Positions 35,248-64,000 of a stretch of 64,000 bases of DNA are shown in pieces. Source of the DNA: Amorphochlora amoebiformis. Its lineage: Eukaryota > Cercozoa > Chlorarachniophyceae. Positions within the stretch are counted from its first letter, which is position 1; the number at the start of each line of letters is the position of its first letter. The position numbers and the translations under genes were made by a program. The DNA lies in NCBI GenBank assembly GCA_054601695.1, contig BAAHQB010000219.1, forward strand, positions 1-64,000. The letters run 5' to 3'. Under the pieces are notes generated by a model. The model did not search any database. It was not told the DNA's origin and was given only the letters and a program-made list of their open reading frames with translations.

Positions 35248-35456
35248 GGCTGCAACAGCGGCTCGAAGGAATGGGCGTCGGATCGGGCAGCGAGCGCCAC
35301 AAGGGGTATGCACGTGACGTTGGGTAGATATCGCGTGATATCACTCTTAGTAACAGATATCCGGAATCTATAGAATCTCGAAGAGATCCTCTGGAGACAC
35401 TGTGGGGACTGGGTGTCGATTACTCGAGGGCGGTCGGCGTGTCGTTCCCCGTCGAT
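35248..35456. promoter_or_regulatory. divergent promoter region of ETF-beta and the kinase gene
   Basis: A 209-bp spacer between opposing ATGs at 35247 (-) and 35457 (+), GC-richer than average and free of TA arrays. A bidirectional promoter is inferred from position only; no motif was assigned. The long minus-strand open frame over it lacks support. Confidence 0.4.
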
Positions 35457-44582
<9,126 letters not shown>

Positions 44583-44929
44583 GATTCGCAACTCTTAGGG
44601 TCAACAAAAAGAGGGCTCCGTCGTCGGAGCTCCATTTTCGAAAGGTCCAGTTAATCTCCATGGGTCAACAAGTCGAGGAAAACGATGTAGACGACTCACA
44701 GCCTCTTGGTGTTCCTGCGGATTAATTTTCAAGCTTTCTTCTTCTAAGGGTTAAAAATTTTATTATCTAGATTGTGAAACGATAGTTCAAATATTGACAG
44801 CATGTATAAATGGATGCCACTGACTGCTACACCAGAATATATATATATATATATCTAGATATTTACATATATATATATATATATATACGTATGTGTGTAT
44901 GTATATTATATATATATATGTGTGTGTGT

Positions 44930-44961
<32 letters not shown>

Positions 44962-44985
44962 GTACATAATATAATCAAGATAGAC

Positions 44986-45016
<31 letters not shown>

Positions 45017-45250
45017 CATACATACATGTAAATGCATGTACACATATACATGTATATATACACACACACATTTATATATATATATATATATATATTGTAT
45101 ACAAATATATATATATATATACATGTATATGTGTATATGTATATATACATAGATAGATATATGTAAATATAGGTATTGATATGTATATATTATACCCATA
45201 ATGCACACAATATCAAGTCTAGAATATTTACACATACACACACATATATG

Positions 45251-45292
<42 letters not shown>

Positions 45293-45323
45293 CTATATTA
45301 ATAATATATATGTATGTATGTAA

Positions 45324-45357
<34 letters not shown>

Positions 45358-46897
45358 TATATATATATATATATAATGTATATATATATATATATATATA
45401 CATTCTAGATATATATATAAATATGTATATATATATATATATATACTAGATATATATATATATATATATGTTACACTGAGCCTCATATATGATATATTAC
45501 AATAACTTCAAATACTATGATAAAATACTAGATATAGTAGCTCGATATAGATAGATATCCTCTAGATACTATAGTATGATTATATATGTATTTAGATCAT
45601 ATCTAGCATACAGGGCTTTTTCCTGACTATTACTTGAACAGTCTATATGATACGACTTTGAGCTGTTTATATCTAGTATACTAGTACATGATACGACTTG
45701 ATCTAGATTAATCTAGACTTGAATTCGTTGAGAAGTATTTGCGAACTCAGCACTACAGCAGCTGACTCGCATCAAACCAGTCTATGTCCCCGCCAGTGTA
45801 CTAGTCTGGCTCGTGCAATGTGTACTTAGTTTAGTTACTACTGTAAGTCGTGCACACGATCCTTGAAGTTGGTTAAGGGCTAGAAGGAGTGAATATATTT
45901 AATACATGCACATACATTTGTACGTACGTACGTACAACATGCGTGCACGTACCGCTGCTGTACCGTCTGATAGTACTCGTACTAGCAAAATCTAGAGAAT
46001 ATTACTGTGAATTCTTACATTGACACGAATAATATAAATATATAAACACACTGATACACACACATAACACACATATATGTGTATTGTTATGTATGTATAT
46101 ATATATATACATACATATATATTATATATGTATTATCTAGATTATGTATATATATTTATTAGATACATTGTACTAGTATGTACGTATACGTACGTATACG
46201 CTCATTTAATCTATAATATTAATTATTAGTATCGTATCACTAACCTCCCCCCAATATGCACGCATACGACACATGTGCGTACGCATGTTGTGCGTACAAA
46301 TAGTACATCGAGTATACGTATGTCATTTGATTATTCTAGTATTTTCTAGATTTTGGTACGTAAGGTACTAGACGTACGTTTCACTTCGGTATTGTAGGAT
46401 GCACAATCATTGTACGCGCTATCTCTAGTATCTAGGTTATAATACACTCTAGACACTAGATACATTCGGACATTACACTGCAGTGCATATACATACTCTC
46501 TAGACTCTAGAAACTCACTGAGACGTACTGTCTACTCTAGTACTGTACTAGACACAGGTTACTAGGTTACGTCTTATACCTCAGTGCATACATGTAGATA
46601 CAAGACGTACATGTACATACCTATATGTACTAGATGCATATTATTATATCTCCAGTAATGAACAACAGAGATGCAATAAATGATGATTAAAACGTGTTCG
46701 GAATCATTCAAAAGTACAGCCTTTCTAACTTTTCATTACTAACATTTCAAAGGAAGTTTCCAGTTGTACTGGACCTATATAACTATTCTGATTGGCCCCG
46801 GCGAGCAGTCTGCTGGTAATCCGAATCTGCGAAGCTAGCTCCCGTGGCTCACTGGTTACTTATTCGGTCAATCATATGTCTGTCTGTCTGTCCCATT
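44583..46897. other. long convergent spacer; CTAG/GTAC-rich core
   Basis: TA arrays occupy about 44835-45475. From 45480 to 46680 the sequence is almost free of TA arrays but strongly enriched in the self-complementary tetramers CTAG (roughly 25 by eye) and GTAC, e.g. tgatctagattaatctagac and acgtacgtacgtac. It lies between the kinase and PARP 3' ends. No reading frame, RNA gene or splice-site pair was found. Confidence 0.55.
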
Positions 46898-57285
<10,388 letters not shown>

Positions 57286-57410
57286 CTGTGTTATTGCACG
57301 TTCACATACTTGTTAATTGTGTATCCCATATATGTGCATTTATATTACCACACACACAACATATGTATGTAATAATATTTGTGTGGAGTATATATTTTAA
57401 AGGTATATAT

Positions 57411-57493
<83 letters not shown>

Positions 57494-57579
57494 GTATATT
57501 ATGTACATATAAACATCTATACACACATATATATGATGCGACATAGTCATGCCCTCCATATATCCGCCTCATAACTGCA

Positions 57580-57622
<43 letters not shown>

Positions 57623-57754
57623 AATATGTAATATATATATATATATGTATATATATATGTATATGTGTATATATATATAATATATACCTATATATATATA
57701 CATTATACATACATATATATATATATATACATACATATGTATACATATATATAT

Positions 57755-57788
<34 letters not shown>

Positions 57789-57812
57789 ATGTGTGTATAT
57801 ATATATATATAC

Positions 57813-57844
<32 letters not shown>

Positions 57845-57895
57845 GTGTTATATGTGTACGTATAGTTATACCATGTTATATATGTACATATATGC

Positions 57896-57952
<57 letters not shown>

Positions 57953-58036
57953 ATATATATATATACACATATATACATATATATATATAATATATGTATA
58001 TATATATATATATTATACATATTTGCAAAGATTTAC
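57286..58036. other. TA-array region between the two BRCT gene segments
   Basis: Almost entirely (TA)n. The only protein-like stretch is a short minus-strand frame [13 protein letters not shown] near 57570, without convincing splice sites. No start exon for the downstream PARP was found, which is one reason to suspect that the segments on either side belong to one gene. Confidence 0.5.
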
Positions 58037-58528
58037 TTATTTCTTTTTAAAGTAACTCTCCAGTGTTTGGACCACCTTCGCCGAGGGCTTTTTCTTCGAG
58101 ACCTTTTTCTTTGGGGCCTTTTTCTTCACGACCTTCTTCTTCGGCTTAACGTCCTCTTCCTCTTCCTGGAGTGGAGATTAGGAGACGTATTTTAGATATC
58201 TTCCTTTGTTAAGTTACGAAGTCAAAATGCAAATACCTCGCCATTATCATCTCCAGCCTCTCCTAATTAAGTAGGCGATGGTCAATCTACTTGTACGGAT
58301 GAAATAATACTTCAGCATACCTCCAATCGCATCGAGAAACTGAGTCTCATCCCAGATCTCGACACCCTTGGCCTCCGCTTGCGCCAGCTTCGACCCACTG
58401 TTAGCTCCAGCGATCAAGATGTCCTAGGTAAATGATTCATTTCGTACATATATAAACTTATGTAATATGTACATGAAAAAATGATACATTTAAATGTTCA
58501 TATATTCTTATTATATGTAGAAATAAAT

Positions 58529-58576
<48 letters not shown>

Positions 58577-58778
58577 ATATATAATATGTGCCTTACCCTC
58601 GCCAGTAATCACAAATCTCTTCCCTTTTTGTTGTCTCTCTATGTCTCAATTTTCTTTCTCGCTCTCTCTCTCCCTCCCCTAGTCTTTTCCACTTAACCTT
58701 GATACATATCGTTGTATAGTTATATAATGGTAAGTAAATATAGCATAGTATCCGTGTGTAACAGCAGTAATATATATA

Positions 58779-58832
<54 letters not shown>

Positions 58833-59943
58833 GTGTGTTTTCCTTATGTACGTATATATAAATATGTATATGTCTATACATTGTTGCTTTGAAAGTATCA
58901 TTCAAGTGGTAAGTCTCACCAACGTTTTGGAGACTCCTGACTTGACAATGCCTCCGCGATTAACGATCTCCGCTGAGGCCACAAAGAAAAGCCTTAAGCG
59001 CCACATACAGGAAGTATTCATGCAGAAAGAGAGACTCGCTTATGGAAAGAGACACATTTTAGCGCTTACCCTGGACAGCGTTTCGAGTCCCGAAATTGAG
59101 CGTGCCTGTGACGCAGAAACTGCGACCAGCAATGTCACCACCTCCTGCGTTATTTAGCACCAGGTGAATACAGTCGTACTTCGATGAGGGGTGCGGATGT
59201 TAGCGGGACGTTGGGCAGCTTACCACCTTTCTTCCCTTTCCCATTTTTTTTCGTGGCTTTCTTGGCAGGCTTCTTGGCCTTGGCCTTGGTCTTGGCCTTT
59301 GCCTTGGGCTTGGCCTTTGCCTTGGGCTTGGCCTCGCTTCCCCCGTTCTCAACTTCCTCATATCCTTTCTGTTGTCATGCATGCATATATTCACCCCATT
59401 ACATTTATTGCATGCATCGTACATACACATAAATAGTCTAATATATATGATTTTATACAAATAGTTTTTTCTATCGAAATATCTTCGGGTGCCCAAACCA
59501 CAGGGTCTTCGGTCTGCTCTGAAACCTATCTCCTCTCCATTCCCTTCAAGTTCACCTTAATCTTCTCCTTGATCACCTTGTTGTAAAACTTCTCAGCCTT
59601 GGCGTCAGTGCCGTGGTCCTGTCACACGTAAATAAATATCTCAGCAGCTATCAACATTATTACCTGCCCTTCCTCCTCGGCAGGGTCTGACAAAACAATA
59701 CCGCCATTCCAAGCGTTTAAGTTGATCAAACCTTCGATTGGATCCTCCCGTTGGTCCCCACCTTTCCATACACGACAGTCCTGCAACGTGTATGTACCCC
59801 TCAGATACGTGGAAATCACGTGGAAGTATTTCTCTTTGCCAAAAAAGAGTAAGATAGACTGGATAAGGCCATGAGTGGTCCTACGTCTCAGATCCCTCGA
59901 TTTCAATCTCCCAGAACTTAGAGTCGAGCTCGTAGCGCGGCAT
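58037..59943 (-). CDS. WGR-BRCT protein (233 aa, 9 exons) or 5' half of the PARP gene
   Basis: Exons 59943-59885, 59780-59732, 59618-59556, 59368-59224, 59144-59070, 58972-58920, 58423-58321, 58262-58237, 58165-58037 (TAA) agree in phase and start at an [56 protein letters not shown] Lys/Ala-rich basic linker follows, then [51 protein letters not shown]. This BRCT is closely related to the one opening the downstream PARP. The tail ends in [11 protein letters not shown], resembling a PCNA-binding (PIP) box although Q is displaced by one position. An in-frame donor at 58075 (GCGAAG|GTGGTC, phase 0) would skip the stop and join the phase-0 acceptor at 57285, giving an 831-aa WGR-BRCT-BRCT-WGR-PARP. 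Nuclear DNA-damage function inferred. Confidence 0.75.
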
Positions 59944-60359
59944 AGTGAGGCGTGTACGTTTAAGCAAAGCGAATGTGCGAAGGCCGAAGGGAAGGTCTGA
60001 CGAAACTGTGGCCGGTTTCCAAGAAATCTATTCGTCCTGTCCCACCAATGTCCCAGTACATCTCCTGGGAAAAAGAAATTGCAATTTTGTCGGCTTTGAG
60101 ATGGCTGCGACGAGGCGAGTAGCACCCAAGGCCCCCTCCCAACACCTCTCTTCAGCACACAGCGCCGATTTATCCCTCTGATGGTTGTTCTCATATATCC
60201 GATAGGTTTTGTCACCGTGGAATCTTCTCAAAATTGAAAATTTCGCCATCAGCGGCCATTGCGCGGGCTTCGCGGCACCTTCGTGGCCGAATCTTTACCC
60301 CCAAGGGCTGGATTCGAACGCATGCGCTGCCCGAGAAGCTGAAAACGCGTGTGTTTGCA

Positions 60360-60716
60360 ATGGGGACATCTTTGATTGGCTTATACTCGCTCTTGTACGC
60401 GCAAGCCGCCCCACTCCGGTAGAGTTCGAACGCTAGAGTCCGAACGCTTACGGGGAGATCCGAATTTCTGGTTTTTGTGGATTGTGGTGATTTTGGTTCT
60501 GATTTTCAGGAATTACGGGCTAGATGAGGCGATGGATATGATTAAAGAGCAAATTCAGGAGTTTCGGTAAGAGGATTAAAATTATATTTTGGATTGTTAG
60601 GAGGTGACACACATAAATACATATATATTTATATATATATATAGAGAGAGAGAGAGATATGTATCTATGTATACACATGTGTGTGTCATCTTTTTTGTAT
60701 ATATGTATATGTGTGT

Positions 60717-60781
<65 letters not shown>

Positions 60782-60940
60782 CATAAATGCAGTAGTATCC
60801 CACAACATGATGCATACCGCAGGGATAGTTCGAGTGACGTGAAATGGCCAGGAATCAAGATTAAGGCCATACCTGACGACGAGAAAAACCGCCGTTACTT
60901 TCGGTTTTCGTATGAACCTGGAGTGGTGAATCATGATTAA
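60360..60940 (+). CDS. small predicted membrane protein, possibly mitochondrial (77 aa or longer, 3 exons)
   Basis: Exons 60360-60418, 60510-60566 and 60823-60940 (TAA) join in phase. From the ATG at 60360 the protein begins MGTSLIGLYSLLYAQAAPLR (hydrophobic), then NYGLDEAMDMIKEQIQEFR and a hydrophilic C-terminus with VKWPGIKIKAIPDDEKNRRY. The frame stays open upstream of the ATG and reads a basic, presequence-like stretch (AAIARASRHLRGRIFTPKGW), so an earlier start or 5' exon is possible. Size and layout fit an accessory subunit of a mitochondrial inner-membrane complex, but I do not recognise the family. Divergent from the WGR-BRCT gene, with about 420 bp between starts. Confidence 0.55.
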
Positions 60941-61092
60941 TTTAAGATGTATGTGCATGTACATATCATATAGGCGATACTCAAGCAGTTATTTTAGATG
61001 CACATATGCGTGTGTTTTGAATAAATGAGATATAGAATGTGTAGAAATATATGTTACGCATTGTATATATATAATATTTACCGAAATATCAG

Positions 61093-61207
61093 AGGATAGA
61101 AGACATAATTTCGGCCATCGTTCATCCGAATATGCCTGAGGTAACACACATTTCATACATTTATGTAAATATGGAAGTCTATATGCATAGATATTTAGGT
61201 AGGTATA

Positions 61208-61274
<67 letters not shown>

Positions 61275-61300
61275 ATATTGCATACATTTATGAATATATA

Positions 61301-61371
<71 letters not shown>

Positions 61372-61382
61372 ATATACATATG

Positions 61383-61415
<33 letters not shown>

Positions 61416-61725
61416 GTCATATATATAGAGGTATTCATACTTACATATATGCCTATACGTAGATGTGTAAGGGATAGTGCATATAAACATATAAGCATAT
61501 CATATTTATCTACATATAAATATATATATACAAGATATATATTAAGAGATATAGTATATACTACAATACACAATACAAGTATGTATATATACACTATCGT
61601 CCGATTGAATCTATGGTCATGGTGACTCGGCCGTTACGTCACGGTACGTATGCCTAGCATACGTTTTCGTACACGTCGACTAACAATACTCACATACACT
61701 GATAGCTCTGAGTATATATACATAT

Positions 61726-61786
<61 letters not shown>

Positions 61787-61977
61787 GTATATATTAGTAT
61801 ATGTACCGTATACGTAGTATCAGGGGCTAGTATAGTAATATATATATCTAGTATACTAGTATATATACTGGCATATGGGTTATGGATGGTGGAGTCCGGC
61901 CTGTGACGTGCATGCACGCATGTATGCGAATATGTATATCATATATGGTATATATGTATGCGCACTAATAATATTGT

Positions 61978-62030
<53 letters not shown>

Positions 62031-62041
62031 TAGTAATATTG

Positions 62042-62083
<42 letters not shown>

Positions 62084-62250
62084 ACATAATATATATATAT
62101 ATGTAATTATATACATATATATACATATATTATATATATATATATGTATATTAGATGATGGTGATTCCACCTGAAAGCAAAAGCGAAAGGGGGCCGAAAA
62201 TTCGCCTAAAGAACTGGGATGGCACTTTTCAGGTGTTTATATGTATTATG

Positions 62251-62339
<89 letters not shown>

Positions 62340-62456
62340 ATATTTGTAAGTATATATATATATGCACAGGTGTTTTTGTATATGCGTATATTGTGTGTGC
62401 GTACGTTTGTATGTGTATGTAATATGAGTGTGAATATTTTATATGCACATACACAT

Positions 62457-62500
<44 letters not shown>

Positions 62501-62520
62501 TATATGTATATATGTATACA

Positions 62521-62601
<81 letters not shown>

Positions 62602-62658
62602 TATATATACATGTACATTTTATGTTATATATGTACATATTATATATGTATATTATGT

Positions 62659-62697
<39 letters not shown>

Positions 62698-63120
62698 ATA
62701 CATGTATAGATATATCTATATTTATATACAAAACACAAAATACACCCAATTAACACGATTAGAACTATAATTTCAAATCAAATAAGTATAACACAATCAC
62801 ACAAACATGTTGATATATTACATACATAGATATATGCATACGTGTGTACAGATATATGCGTATATGAGTACAGATATATGCATATATGAGTACAGATATA
62901 TGGATATATGAGTCAGGTTATCATTGACGTTACTGAGCGTGAGGTCGTTTTTGAAAAAACGGGTAATAATCCAATGTGTAACGTATACATGACACTTATA
63001 CATTTACGTGTATAATGATACCTATCGATAAACGCATGTAATAATACTACATATATTTTCGTATGTAATGATATCTATCCATAAACATATGTAGTGTATG
63101 CAGGTAGATATATATATATG

Positions 63121-63178
<58 letters not shown>

Positions 63179-63337
63179 TATAATATATGTACACAATATA
63201 CTTTTATATATATATATGTATATATATATATGTATGTATGTATATTAAATATAATCTTTTTAGGTCATCAGTATTTTGAGCATGAAATCAACGCGATCGT
63301 AAACTCGTATAAAATTGGCAATAAGAACCTTGCCTTG
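61093..63337 (+). CDS. partial gene of unknown function (4 exons found)
   Basis: Exons 61093-61140, 62155-62232, 62917-62962 and 63264-63337 agree in phase and encode [14 protein letters not shown], then [20 protein letters not shown], then [16 protein letters not shown], then [20 protein letters not shown]. Neither a start nor a stop was found, so the gene probably continues beyond the window. I do not recognise a family. Between exons 1 and 2 there is a non-TA block (61610-61970) with gtac/ctag motifs. The last exon seen has been copied downstream three times. Confidence 0.5.
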
Positions 63338-63350
63338 GTATTTTATATAA

Positions 63351-63411
<61 letters not shown>

Positions 63412-63506
63412 CACACATATGTATATATATATATATAGAAAAATTAACGCGATCGTAAACTCGTATAAAATTGGCAATAAGAACCTTGCCTTGGTATTTT
63501 ATATAA

Positions 63507-63543
<37 letters not shown>

Positions 63544-63654
63544 CATACATGTACACACATATGTATATATATATATATATATTTATATAAATTAACGCGA
63601 TCATAAACTTGTATAAAATTGGCAATAAGAACCTTGCCTTGGTATTCTATATAA

Positions 63655-63695
<41 letters not shown>

Positions 63696-63905
63696 CATAT
63701 ATATATATAATATATATATACACACACATATATATATATATATATAATGTACACATATGTATATATATATATATACGTGTATACTTATATATATATAAAT
63801 ATATATATATATGTACATATATATATATATATATGTATCTAAATTAAACGCGATCGTAAACTCGTATAAAATTGACAACAAGAACCTTGCCTTGGTATTA
63901 TATAT
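63281..63905 (+). repeat. tandem copies of exon end plus splice donor (1 parent, 3 copies)
   Basis: The exon end aacgcgatcgtaaactcgta, taaaattggcaataagaacc, ttgccttg|gtattt (63290-63343) recurs at about 63444-63501, 63591-63648 and 63845-63900. The intervening DNA is (TA)n with a shared catgtacacacatatgtata segment, so whole units of about 150 bp were duplicated. Reading frame and GTATT donor survive in all copies. Confidence 0.9.
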
Positions 63906-64000
63906 ATATATATATGTGTATATATGTGTGTATATATGTGTATATATGTGTATATACATGTGTGTTTCTGTGTGTGTATTGTACATGCGTATATATCTAC

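Overview
This window looks like nuclear DNA of an intron-rich eukaryote. The genes are split into many short exons with canonical GT/AG borders that chain in phase. The proteins are eukaryotic: a Rab5-type GTPase, ETF-beta, a CaMKK/GRIK-type kinase, a BRCT-WGR-PARP, an EF-hand protein and a PAN-domain protein. TTAGGG-type telomeric repeats occur as interstitial tracts. The species cannot be named from the sequence; a protist, alga or basal fungal/holozoan lineage would fit. By eye roughly half of the window is (TA)n microsatellite, almost all of it inside introns, which explains the Tyr/Ile-only open frames.

Layout. 0.4-0.6 kb: small membrane protein (+). 0.7-3.6 kb: PAN/apple-domain membrane protein (+). 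3.7-7.25 kb: unrecognised multi-exon gene (-). 8.2-9.66 kb: type II membrane glycosyltransferase-like gene (-, partial). 9.7-10.26 kb: compact 3-exon gene (-). 10.3-11.0 kb: small gene (+). 12.1-24.5 kb: MidA/DUF185-type methyltransferase in 16 exons (+), whose introns hold most telomeric tracts. 24.9-25.9 kb: 3' end of a gene (+). 26.2-30.1 kb: complete 6-exon EF-hand protein (-). 30.5-33.4 kb: complete 8-exon Rab5-like GTPase (+). 34.4-35.25 kb: two-exon ETF-beta (-). 35.46-44.58 kb: 711-aa Ser/Thr kinase in 21 exons (+). 46.9-57.3 kb: BRCT-WGR-PARP in 31 exons (-). 58.0-59.9 kb: WGR-BRCT gene or 5' half of the same PARP gene (-). 60.4-60.9 kb: small membrane protein (+). 61.1-63.3 kb: partial gene (+).

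Genes mostly alternate, so starts face starts (near 10.3, 30.2, 35.3 and 60.1 kb) and ends face ends (near 3.6, 26.0, 33.9 and 45.5 kb). The end-to-end spacers are TA-array-poor and rich in CTAG.

The most unusual feature is exon-edge reiteration. In several genes the last part of an exon plus its splice donor, or an acceptor plus the first part of an exon, has been copied one to six times into the neighbouring (TA)n intron. The same process appears to have produced two alternative last exons in the PARP gene. A second unusual feature is that three telomeric-repeat introns abut exons directly with no GT donor. All exon joins were worked out by reading splice sites and phase by hand, with no transcript or database support.
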